From Thioglobus_B sp964558405 (GTDB lineage: Bacteria > Pseudomonadota > Gammaproteobacteria > PS1 > Pseudothioglobaceae), in the NCBI GenBank assembly GCA_964558405.1, contig CAZLDG010000025.1:1-20263 (forward strand): DNA of 20,263 nucleotides, read 5' to 3'. A model generated the notes under the pieces. The model did not search any database and was not told the origin of the DNA. It was given only the letters and a program-made list of their open reading frames with translations. The translations under genes were made by a program, and so were the position numbers. Below, piece by piece: positions 9,901 through 13,750 of the stretch; the first letter of the stretch is position 1; the number at the start of each line of letters is the position of its first letter.

Positions 9901-9904
9901 TCAC
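3134..9904 (-). CDS. C-terminal 2.2-kb-codon fragment of the giant autotransporter: repeats plus beta-barrel
   Basis: Largest intact frame of the broken gene, 2256 codons as counted from a GTG at 9904. That GTG is an unlikely start: the first 14 residues are out-of-frame sequence upstream of the extra T near 9863, no ribosome-binding site precedes it, and no signal peptide follows. From AGNWSTSG onward the frame is genuine. It encodes Ig-like repeats, the third LamG domain, a four-cysteine module, two cadherin-like domains and three tandem SbsA-like Ig domains plus an earlier one. A probably helical linker follows (AAALNEIAKLREDIMDAAF), then an autotransporter barrel starting near WSVWTEGRITLG. 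The protein ends ARLGLKF; a C-terminal Phe with alternating hydrophobics is the classic BAM recognition end of outer-membrane barrels. On its own this fragment could not be exported. Confidence 0.85.
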   Translation of the reverse strand: MKVHILCMYKNLMAAGNWSTSGSTAVVIDSTAPTVSSVSSDTVADSYGAGTVIDIDVVFSEAVTISGTPQITLETGSTDQVVNYSSGSGTNTITFNYTVQAGDTSADLDYTSTSALALNGGSIVDSVGNTATLTLASPGAANSLGANEAIVINTSTPTVVSVSSSKAAGSYKAGEVIGIDVNFSEAVFVNTTGGTPYITLETGSTDRNVSFNSGSSSSTLTFYYTVQAGDTAADLDYISTSALVLNSGTIADGAGNNATLTLASPGAANSLGANEALVIDTTAPSISITAAEVSDGATSNDATLSLTFTASEATSNFAVGDISVSGGSLSGFSATSSTVYTATFTPSADGATTIDVASSKFTDTAGNNNTAATQFNWTYDNTAPSISSVTADWGNSLNELEDNANGTVTVATSGVEDGQTVTVSINSVNYTGSVSSNSASVAITAAGLQALTNNTSYTITANVSDAAGNTATTHNSTTFTALNNPTANNALHFDGSNDYVSTSSVPYANSFSIEAWIKPDTLSNNAAYLDEIANWYHGSTNENVQFRIYQNNLELGMRGSENTWTAVTDDATIVTGAWQHVAATYDGSNGAVKLYLNGVLVESGSILHNASPKSFTLNQFVIGSYGEGGSVYTGATRSFDGQMDELRVWNDIRTAAEISSNISSELGGNESNLVAYYKFNEPDTGTILSNSTTNDYDGTLTNMLGSEWTTSGAFNADVTKPSVSSGTTASTSSITLTTSEHVSSSSASASDFSVSGVASSPSVSSISISTNQVTLNLSSAIADSDNITVSYTQSSGYIIDSSGNSLANFSGQAVTNNLDTTAPTLSSSSPADNSTGMATTDNIVLSFSEAVDAESGNIIIKTTGGSTVETIDVTGAKVSGSGTNTITINPSTTLSAATGYYITIDASAFDDAAGNSYGGISSSTTLNFNTTSIIACSGSETTSSATTLYYDASAGTCTIADGSTTPTSEDDIAFIVPGSGSIINTYFGTSSSYNQTSHTGCELGNTSVAAGGTCTKTNTGKSNNWQNRITRTNAGGYGVTLNATLATYNTPITDYDIKTASIEIGDVAPTVLSVASDKDAGTYTAGEAINIIVTFSEEVIVSGTPQITLETGSTDQVVNYSSGSGTAILTFAYTVQSGDSAADLDYTSTSALSGTIQDVTGNNATLTLASPGAANSLAANEAIVIDALAPTVSSFTSSTADGSYKESDTINITANTSENIQSGNTLTVTLDTGDSVLLTAASAGTTLVGTYTVGSGDTSSDLTISSFTIGTVADATGNTMTSTSLPGTNIADGSAIVIDTTAPIITSNSGGDTASISVAENTTAVTTVVATDTNTRTYTISGGADSAKFSISSGALSFASAPNYESPSDSDSNNTYVVEVSATDTAGNADTQTITVSVTDASESATFTINAISDASVNEGSAYTSVTPATSGDSPVGSLTYTLSGNDAADFSINASTGVVSMVARDYENPADSDSNNTYALTITATDSDGNNDTESWIVTVADIDDSLPTLSSSTPADNATAVGVSSNIVLNFSEAVDVESGNITIKKTSDDSTIETIDVTGGQVSGTGTSTITINPSSDLSGETEYYVLIDATAFDDASSNSYAGISSSTALSFTTADITAPITTFSPADNASSVALDANITITFNEAIRKAVDNSTLTNSTVDGLITLKDTNSSGADIDFNATIDADKKVITINPTNDFSTLQVVYVAIGATVEDASDNAITAANATFTTTNITDAIAPTLSSSSPADNASGVAINTNIVLTFSEAVDVESGNIVLYKGDGTAVETFNVASSAQITGTGTTTITINPSANLTNSTEYYLQIAATAFDDAASNSYAGITDTTTLNFSTVGIDPTTKDGVTSSVRAMSGLSIDTVQLNFDAVDHRIAWLNARLGQQNLSHQGIRFNFRDARVNELMNTAYVKPGKLSPTNELLKLVRNNQLDFTAMTTDTKSKIRAAALNEIAKLREDIMDAAFNTKAIDRALGDWSVWTEGRITLGKTHATSASSAQESTTYNVSIGFDRPTEDNHLIGVVIGLGKGEADTTNNSTIDSDSYSISGYGLIRDKDQKTLAHAMLGYGRINIDKVRIDGSDTLSGSHAADQFFGSLVVKRKTLEAGRFSLTPYGKIYSSRTSYDGYSESGGVSALTYGKQVIDSTVLSAGVDADYITPIDNGNIRPFMKFEYGADVSGSSVVNMHYNNQSTNYQLTLDNKADSNWKFVVGADLYTKDEWDGSISYERTEAVNAGYSDSVAARLGLKF
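4358..4693 (-). repeat. SbsA/Big_5-like Ig repeat, fourth copy
   Basis: Encodes APTLSSSSPADNASGVAINT followed by NIVLTFSEAVDVESGNI, then TITINPSANLTNSTEYYLQI and AFDDAASNSYAGIT. The same layout is found at 5051-5386 and 7112-7447, including near-identical DNA for the SEAVDVESGNI stretch. It is the last Ig-like unit before the linker to the barrel. Confidence 0.8.
4703..5044 (-). repeat. SbsA/Big_5-like Ig repeat, third, divergent copy
   Basis: Encodes TAPITTFSPADNASSVALDA and NITITFNEAIRKAVDNSTL, then KKVITINPTNDFSTLQVVYV. It shares the fold signature of the neighbouring units but has an insertion after NEAI and lacks the SEAVDVESGNI wording. Confidence 0.7.
5051..5386 (-). repeat. SbsA/Big_5-like Ig repeat, second copy
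   Basis: Encodes LPTLSSSTPADNATAVGVSS, NIVLNFSEAVDVESGNITI, TITINPSSDLSGETEYYVLI and AFDDASSNSYAGIS, closely matching the copies at 4358-4693 and 7112-7447. Confidence 0.8.
5390..5692 (-). repeat. cadherin-like repeat, third copy
   Basis: Encodes about 100 residues with VNEGSAYTSVTP, DFSINASTGVVSM, the RDYENPADSDSNNTYALTI segment and TATDSDGNND. The acidic clusters at the ends are the kind that bind calcium between domains in cadherin-like adhesins. Confidence 0.7.
5705..6004 (-). repeat. cadherin-like repeat, second copy
   Basis: Encodes SISVAENTTAVTTVVATDTN, KFSISSGALSFASAPNYESP and SDSDSNNTYVVEVSATDTAG. It lies in tandem with the copy at 5390-5692 and resembles the one at 10752-11033. 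Confidence 0.7.
6344..6703 (-). repeat. long Ig-like repeat (TGSTDQVVN type), fourth full copy
   Basis: Encodes the unit with TFSEEVIVSGTPQITLETGS, TDQVVNYSSGSGTAILTFAY, TVQSGDSAADLDYTSTSAL and ASPGAANSLAANEAIVID. About 70 bp around 6540-6600 is almost identical in DNA to 9645-9715 although the two copies are about 3 kb apart. The NSGTI region is shortened in this unit. Confidence 0.85.
6707..7111 (-). other. unrecognised four-cysteine module inside the giant autotransporter
   Basis: About 135 residues lie between an SbsA-like Ig domain and a long Ig-like repeat. Cysteines fall at IIACSGS, AGTCTIAD, HTGCELG and GGTCTKT. They are the only cysteines of the reconstructed passenger besides the pair in the first LamG domain. 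Two disulfides are likely. I do not recognise the family. Confidence 0.6.
7112..7447 (-). repeat. SbsA/Big_5-like Ig repeat, first copy
   Basis: Encodes TAPTLSSSSPADNSTGMATT, NIVLSFSEAVDAESGNIII, TITINPSTTLSAATGYYITI and AFDDAAGNSYGGIS. It is separated from the other three copies by about 1.7 kb of different domains. Confidence 0.8.
7769..8452 (-). other. LamG-like lectin domain 3 of the autotransporter
   Basis: Encodes ALHFDGSNDYVSTSSVPYAN, FSIEAWIKPD, WQHVAATYDGSNGAVKLYLN, FVIGSYGEGG and FDGQMDELRVWNDIRTAAEI, then NLVAYYKFNEPDTG. This is the LamG/concanavalin A-like jellyroll pattern (PF13385 type), a fold commonly used for glycan or protein binding. Confidence 0.8.
9065..9442 (-). repeat. 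long Ig-like repeat (TGSTDQVVN type), third copy, divergent
   Basis: Encodes AAGSYKAGEVIGIDVNFSEA, ITLETGSTDRNVSFNSGSSS and TLTFYYTVQAGDTAADLDYI, then ASPGAANSLGANEALVIDTT. It lies directly in tandem with 9446-9814 and carries a small insertion (FVNTTGG) and RNVSFN in place of QVVNYS. Confidence 0.85.
9446..9814 (-). repeat. long Ig-like repeat (TGSTDQVVN type), second copy
   Basis: Encodes TAPTVSSVSSDTVADSYGAG, FSEAVTISGTPQITLETGS, TDQVVNYSSGSGTNTITFNY and GAANSLGANEAIVIN. It is the best guide to the broken first copy, since the intact VVNYSSGSGTNT stretch shows where the base is missing at 11254. Confidence 0.85.
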
Positions 9905-11210
9905 TTAGTGCGCTGCCTGGGGTGTAGGAGGTGCTGGTGGTTGCGGTTGCGCCCGAACTTAGATCACTGTCATCTAGCTTATAGCGATAGTTACCATTGC
10001 CACCACCGCCAGCCGTCCAAGACCAAGTTGGTGTGGTATCTGTGGTTGGCGTGGTAGCGCTCACCGTTGGCGCTGTTGGCGCCGTGGTGTCAAAGGCAAC
10101 AGTTGTTACCCAGTCGGCACTGGTCATATTGGTCAGTGTGCCGTCATAACTATTCGAAGTAATATCCAGTAGTTTGGTCTCAGAGGTGCTATCCGCATCC
10201 ATTTTGTAATAAGCCACCAAGCCGGCTTCGTTGCCAGCCAGTGTATTGTTCATTTCATCTTGGATTTCTTCTGCAGTTCGAGCATCGTTCCAGATGCGGA
10301 CTTCGTCAATCTGGCCTTGAAAGTAATTGTCCTCCGCACCTATTTTGAACACTGTGTTGTTTGGTGGTGTGCTACCACTGGCGCCTGTGTAATTGTCTTT
10401 TAAAATGCCGTTGATGTATAGTCTGTAATTGGTGCCATCAAATGTGACAGCGACGTGATTCCAGGCATTGATGGTTAGTACATCGTCGGTTGTCATATGA
10501 GAGTACTGCGATGAGCTTCCATCGCCAAAACCATAATGAACTTTACGACCGTATTGATAAATAAAAGGCGACCTAGTAATAACACTGCCGTTACTAGAGT
10601 AGCCCATAATATTTCGATAAACCCCCGTGGTGCCATCGGTTGGATAAATCCAGGCGCTTTGTGAGAAGGTACTGCCATAGGCAGCAAGACTGTTAATTAG
10701 TACATAATCATTCACACCATCAAAATCCAGTGCATAATCCGTGGTGGCAGTGACATCGGTCACAGTGACGGTTACCGATTGATTGGTGGCATTGCCTACG
10801 CTATCGGTAGCAGTGGCGGTAAAGCTGTAAGTATTGTTGGTATCGCTATCGCTTGGCACTTCGTAGTTTGGTGCAGTATCAAAGGTGACCACGCCACTTG
10901 ATGTATTAACACTAAAGAGTGTATGGTCACCACCACTGATTGAGTAAGTAATGGTGTTGGTATCAGAGGCGTTTAGATCAATGGCTGAGGTTTGATTCTC
11001 AGCAGCATTGGCAGTGGCGCTAGAACTAAATGAGGGCGCTACAGCATCAATTTCTAGCGCCTCGTTTGCACCTAGTGAGTTGGCTGCACCCGGTGTTGGC
11101 AAGGTCAGTGTCGCATCATTACCCACGCCATCGCGGATGGTGCCAGAATTGAGTGCTAAAGCCGAGGTGGAGGTGTAATCTAAATCAGCGTTGGTATCGC
11201 CTGATTGCAC
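9855..11210 (-). CDS. middle fragment of the giant autotransporter
   Basis: 451 codons counted from a GTG at 11210, but that GTG is simply the Val codon of the repeat motif TVQSGD; the genuine frame extends upstream to the missing base near 11254. It encodes the end of the first long Ig-like repeat (…GANEALEIDAVAP), a cadherin-like domain with the APNYE and DSDTNNTY segments, the second LamG domain (from DYALDFDGVNDYV to about ADWVTT) and an Ig-like domain beginning TAPTAPTVSATTP. The frame ends DGCG at the extra T near 9863, where intact relatives read DGAGNW. There is no independent start signal or signal peptide. The domain order joins smoothly to both neighbours, so this is not a separate gene. 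Confidence 0.8.
   Translation of the reverse strand: MQSGDTNADLDYTSTSALALNSGTIRDGVGNDATLTLPTPGAANSLGANEALEIDAVAPSFSSSATANAAENQTSAIDLNASDTNTITYSISGGDHTLFSVNTSSGVVTFDTAPNYEVPSDSDTNNTYSFTATATDSVGNATNQSVTVTVTDVTATTDYALDFDGVNDYVLINSLAAYGSTFSQSAWIYPTDGTTGVYRNIMGYSSNGSVITRSPFIYQYGRKVHYGFGDGSSSQYSHMTTDDVLTINAWNHVAVTFDGTNYRLYINGILKDNYTGASGSTPPNNTVFKIGAEDNYFQGQIDEVRIWNDARTAEEIQDEMNNTLAGNEAGLVAYYKMDADSTSETKLLDITSNSYDGTLTNMTSADWVTTVAFDTTAPTAPTVSATTPTTDTTPTWSWTAGGGGNGNYRYKLDDSDLSSGATATTSTSYTPGSALSEGSHTLYVQEFDGCG
10095..10739 (-). other. LamG-like lectin domain 2 of the autotransporter
   Basis: Encodes DYALDFDGVNDYVLINSL, FSQSAWIYPTDG, WNHVAVTFDGTNYRLYINGI, FKIGAEDNYFQGQIDEVRIW and NDARTAEEIQDEM, then LVAYYKMDADS. 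It has the same architecture and near-identical motifs as the LamG domain at 7769-8452. Confidence 0.8.
10752..11033 (-). repeat. cadherin-like repeat, first copy
   Basis: Encodes NAAENQTSAIDLNASDTN, LFSVNTSSGVVTFDTAPNYE and SDSDTNNTYSFTATATDSVG. It falls in the middle frame of the broken gene, between the first long Ig-like repeat and LamG domain 2. Confidence 0.7.
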
Positions 11211-11413
11211 CGTGTAGTTAAAGGTTAGGGTATTAGTACCCGAGCCTGAAGAATATTCACCACCTGATCGGTAGAACCAGTCTCTAGGGTGATTTGTGGG
11301 GTACCCGTCACGGTTACCGCTTCAGAGAAAGTCACATCAACATCAATCACCTCACCAGTGGTGTAAGCGCCGGCGGCTTTGTCAGAGGAAACGCTAGAGA
11401 CGGTTGGCGCTGT
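11034..11413 (-). repeat. long Ig-like repeat (TGSTDQVVN type), first copy, carrying the first frameshift
   Basis: Encodes TAPTVSSVSSDKAAGAYTTG, FSEAVTVTGTPQITLETGS and TDQVVN, then shifts frame: the DNA reads GTGGTGAATATTCTTCAGG, where the codon pattern of sister copies requires AATTAT at that place. After the missing T the expected YSSGSGTNTLTFNYTVQSGD continues in the next frame. Confidence 0.85.
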
Positions 11414-12214
11414 GGTTTCTGTGAGTACTGAAGCCTCCCAAGTGGCACCAGTAATAGTGGCTGTATTACTAGAAGTGCTAGAGTCTGTGGTGCTAGAGCC
11501 TGTGCCTTCGTTCATTTTCCAGTAGGCTGTTAAAGTAGAAGAGGCGCTATAATTTCCAGAATCAACAGTAGCATCTAGACCACTGCCTGAGTTATAAAGC
11601 GCGGTAATTTCAGCGGCAGTCAGGGTGTCATTTTTCCAAATGGCTACCTCATCGATTTGACCATCAAATTCTTGGCCGAATGAGGGGAATCGGCCAATAG
11701 CCACACTGGCATTGCTTGCTTGTATTAGTTGTCCAGTGGCAATAGCCGTGGTATCTTGACAGGCTAATGCGCCGTTAATGTAAATACCTATCTCTCTGCC
11801 ATTACGATAACCAACAATATGATATTTGTTGCCAGCACTAATGGTGTTTAATGCTGTGGTACAGCTTGCAAATACATTGCCGGCACCGTCAAAATTACTG
11901 CCGGAGCCACCACTTAGCTCCATTTTAATTCGTCCAGCACTGGGTAATCTTAGTGCGTAAGACATATCAACAGCATTACCACCGGTAGATTTAAGCACTA
12001 ATATCGCATCACTAGCCACTGAATCTGGTTCAATCCAAGCTTGGATGGCGATATCACCAGTAACATCTAGAGAGCTGTGATCACTCACCGTAAGATAATC
12101 GTTGGTACCATCAAAATCTAAGGCGTTGTTGGCTGCATGCACCAAGCCACTTACACTAAGTGATAACAGTGTAATTAGCTTAACCAAATTGTAGGTGGCT
12201 CGCAATAAGCGCAT
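11225..12214 (-). CDS. N-terminal fragment of the giant autotransporter: signal peptide, LamG domain, first Ig-like repeat
   Basis: 329 codons from the ATG at 12214. Residues 1-27 form a Sec signal peptide with basic residues, a hydrophobic core (LVKLITLLSLSVSGLV) and a likely cleavage after VHA. Residues 28-262 are a LamG/concanavalin-like jellyroll domain (ALDFDGTNDYL start, FDGQIDEVAIW near the end) with a probable disulfide between C118 and C152. An Ig-like repeat starts at TAPTVSSVSS (268) and is cut at N320 by the missing T near 11254; the last nine residues (ILQARVLIP) are out of frame. As the sequence stands only this secreted fragment would be made, released to the periplasm without its barrel. 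No strong Shine-Dalgarno precedes the start. Confidence 0.85.
   Translation of the reverse strand: MRLLRATYNLVKLITLLSLSVSGLVHAANNALDFDGTNDYLTVSDHSSLDVTGDIAIQAWIEPDSVASDAILVLKSTGGNAVDMSYALRLPSAGRIKMELSGGSGSNFDGAGNVFASCTTALNTISAGNKYHIVGYRNGREIGIYINGALACQDTTAIATGQLIQASNASVAIGRFPSFGQEFDGQIDEVAIWKNDTLTAAEITALYNSGSGLDATVDSGNYSASSTLTAYWKMNEGTGSSTTDSSTSSNTATITGATWEASVLTETTAPTVSSVSSDKAAGAYTTGEVIDVDVTFSEAVTVTGTPQITLETGSTDQVVNILQARVLIP
11429..12133 (-). other. LamG-like lectin domain 1 of the autotransporter
   Basis: Follows the signal peptide directly. It encodes ALDFDGTNDYLTVSDHSSLD, IAIQAWIEPDS, GYRNGREIGIYINGALACQD and FDGQIDEVAIWKNDTLTAAE. It differs from the other two LamG domains in having two cysteines (C118, C152) that probably form a disulfide. 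Confidence 0.8.
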
Positions 12215-12236
12215 GAGCTTGATAACAATGTCCCGA

Positions 12237-12255
12237 TAAAATGCTTTGCATTTTA
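12237..12255. promoter_or_regulatory. perfect inverted repeat just upstream of the giant gene
   Basis: TAAAATGC-TTT-GCATTTTA has 8-bp arms around a 3-nt centre, 22 nt upstream of the ATG at 12214. It lies between the FNR-like palindrome and the start codon, so it overlaps the likely core promoter and could be a second operator. Confidence 0.4.
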
Positions 12256-12261
12256 CCTATC

Positions 12262-12275
12262 TTGACCTATATCAA
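12262..12275. promoter_or_regulatory. FNR/CRP-superfamily-like palindrome upstream of the giant gene
   Basis: TTGACCTATATCAA matches the FNR consensus TTGAT-N4-ATCAA at 9 of 10 defined positions, with a flanking C…G pair extending the symmetry. It is centred about 54 nt upstream of the ATG, a position compatible with activation of a promoter starting near 12227. No convincing -10 hexamer was found; TTTATC at 12235-12240 (minus strand) is a weak option. Confidence 0.4.
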
Positions 12276-12308
12276 GGTTTTATTTGGCATATATTGGTTT
12301 TAAATAGA

Positions 12309-12335
12309 TAAAAAAAGCCTAAAAATGGGCAGGCT
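12309..12335 (-). terminator. Rho-independent terminator after tRNA-Arg / murEF unit
   Basis: On the minus strand AGCCTG and TAGGCT form a 6-bp stem (one G-T pair) around CCCATTTT, followed at once by a run of seven T. It lies about 40 nt downstream of the tRNA-Arg 3' end and 95 nt before the autotransporter start, so it would separate the two transcription units. Confidence 0.6.
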
Positions 12336-12374
12336 GATAGCAGGCTAAATGAAATGTTGTGAAAGATTAAAAGG

Positions 12375-12451
12375 TGGCGCGCTCGGCAGGAGTCGAACCT
12401 GCAACCGCTCGGTTCGTAGCCGAGTACTCTATCCAGTTGAGCTACGAGCGC
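12375..12451 (-). tRNA. tRNA-Arg (ACG)
   Basis: Complete 77-nt tRNA with encoded CCA. Acceptor stem GCGCTCG pairs perfectly with CGAGCGC, discriminator G, then CCA at 12375-12377. The anticodon arm is CTCGG-CTACGAA-CCGAG with anticodon ACG at 12415-12417, whose wobble A would be deaminated to inosine by TadA. The T-arm GCAGG-TTCGACT-CCTGC is intact. It starts 39 nt after the murF stop on the same strand and probably shares its transcript. Confidence 0.97.
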
Positions 12452-12490
12452 GTAAGGTTGAAGCCAAGAGTTGGCTATCAAAGCGCGAAA

Positions 12491-13750
12491 TTATACCGCT
12501 ATTTTGGTAATAATTTGCTCTAATTTTGCAATTCTTGAGCCTTTAAATAGAATGGTGGCTTGCGCGTGGTGTGCACTTAGGTGTTCAGCCAGTGCCTGCG
12601 CATCATTGAAGTGTTGCGCTTGGTAGTTCTCGGTATTATTGCCAAAGCTATAAAAAGCGTCGCTACCAGTGTGCGCTACCTTGCTCACTTCGGCATGCAG
12701 TTTGTCGCTATCCTCTCCCAGCTCAGCCATTTGTCCTAGGACAATCACACGTTCACCGGTAAATTCGCCTAGGGTTTTAATCGCAGCTTTGATGGAAGCC
12801 GGATTGGCGTTATAGCTGTCGTCAATCAGGCGCATATTGCCCACTTGAATTAGGTTAAGGCGACCTGGTTCAGCTGGTGTGGCCTCCAGGCCTTGCTTGA
12901 TTTGTTCAATACTTAAGCCCAGTGCGTGGGCGCAGGCGCTAGCAGCCAAGGCATTATCAATATTGTGTCGGCCAATCAGTTGTAGCGCTATTTGGATTGA
13001 CTGATCACCGATATGCAGTCGGAACTGGTTGCCATCAATACCACTGGCAAACACATCACCACCTTCGCCAAAACTAAGATCGCCAACAAAGCCGGTGTTG
13101 GTGTTGACAATGTTTTGACTATGGCTTGAGTAAATCTCGCCTTTGGCTTTTACCAAATTCTCAAAACCGCCAAACTCGCCAATATGCGCATCACCGGTAT
13201 TGGTGACCAGGGCAATATCGGGCTGAGCAATTTCACGCAAGTGAGCAATTTCCCCTAAGTGGTTGGCGCCCATCTCGACAATGGCGTACTGATGGTGCTC
13301 TGTCAACTCTAGTAGGGTAAGAGGTACGCCAATATGATTATTCAAATTGCCACGGGTTGCCAAGGTTGGCGCCTGTAGATTAAGTATATTAAACAACAGA
13401 TTTTTAACCGTGGTTTTGCCATTACTACCCGTAATACCAATCACCATAGGCTTGATGGTGCTTAGATGATACTGCGCCAATTGCGTGAGTGCTGCCACAG
13501 TATCATCGACCACCAAAATAGGAATATCACTATCAATCGGCTTATTGGTAATAGCAGCCATGGCGCCGGTGCGTTGAGCATCATCGATAAAATCTGCCCC
13601 ATTAAAATTTTCACCACTAAGGGCGACAAATAGTTGCCCCTCTAGATTCTCTCGAGTGTCAGTACCGACACCATTGCAATGAATATTGTCAATATTGGTG
13701 CAATCAACCTTGAGTAATTGACAGAGTTCGCGGGTGTTAATTTGCAGCAT
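12491..13750 (-). CDS. murF: UDP-N-acetylmuramoyl-tripeptide--D-alanyl-D-alanine ligase
   Basis: Cytosolic Mur ligase that adds D-Ala-D-Ala to UDP-MurNAc-tripeptide, the last soluble step of peptidoglycan precursor synthesis. The ATP-binding P-loop ITGSNGKTT is followed by the central-domain segments EMGANHLGEI and NTGDAHIGEFG, and the C-terminal domain contains DDSYNANPASIKA and VIVLGQMAELG, all typical of MurF. The open frame reaches 13828, but those 26 extra codons lie inside murE and do not resemble a MurF start. The ATG at 13750 (MLQINTRELCQLL) gives 419 residues, somewhat shorter than E. coli MurF (452). With that start it overlaps the murE stop by 14 nt, so translational coupling is likely. 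Confidence 0.95.
   Translation of the reverse strand: MLQINTRELCQLLKVDCTNIDNIHCNGVGTDTRENLEGQLFVALSGENFNGADFIDDAQRTGAMAAITNKPIDSDIPILVVDDTVAALTQLAQYHLSTIKPMVIGITGSNGKTTVKNLLFNILNLQAPTLATRGNLNNHIGVPLTLLELTEHHQYAIVEMGANHLGEIAHLREIAQPDIALVTNTGDAHIGEFGGFENLVKAKGEIYSSHSQNIVNTNTGFVGDLSFGEGGDVFASGIDGNQFRLHIGDQSIQIALQLIGRHNIDNALAASACAHALGLSIEQIKQGLEATPAEPGRLNLIQVGNMRLIDDSYNANPASIKAAIKTLGEFTGERVIVLGQMAELGEDSDKLHAEVSKVAHTGSDAFYSFGNNTENYQAQHFNDAQALAEHLSAHHAQATILFKGSRIAKLEQIITKIAV

Larger units (their letters stand above)
3134..12214 (-). pseudogene. giant LamG/Ig/cadherin-repeat autotransporter, broken by two single-base frameshifts
   Basis: Three consecutive minus-strand reading frames belong to one gene. 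Near 11254 the sequence encoding VVN should continue YSSGSG as in sister repeats, but one T is missing and the frame runs to a stop at 11225. Near 9863 one extra T turns DGAGNWSTSG into DGCG-stop. Correcting both gives about 3026 residues, and 9081 bp is divisible by three as expected for one loss plus one gain. In reconstructed numbering: signal peptide 1-27; LamG 28-262, 493-707 and 1255-1482; the long Ig-like TGSTDQVVN-type repeats at 268-394, 801-923, 925-1050 and 1838-1957, with a divergent one at 1959-2069; cadherin-like 395-488, 2071-2170 and 2175-2275; other Ig-like 710-800, 1051-1251 and 1487-1589; SbsA/Big_5-like 1590-1701, 2277-2388, 2391-2504 and 2508-2619; four-Cys module 1702-1836; linker 2620-2755; autotransporter barrel 2755-3026. 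The product was probably a surface adhesin. Whether the shifts are real mutations or sequencing errors cannot be decided here. Confidence 0.85.

Noticed and set aside
9855..11210. Treating the middle and C-terminal frames as separate genes starting at GTG 11210 and GTG 9904
   Set aside because: Both GTGs have no ribosome-binding site or signal peptide; one is a Val codon within a conserved repeat, and the other lies in sequence that is out of frame with the protein it precedes.
9855..11260. Programmed ribosomal frameshifting at the two breaks
   Set aside because: No slippery heptamer or obvious downstream structure is seen, and the two breaks need shifts in opposite directions.
4358..11413. 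CRISPR-like or satellite repeat array
   Set aside because: The repeats are long, diverged, in coding phase and without uniform spacers; they are protein-domain repeats.
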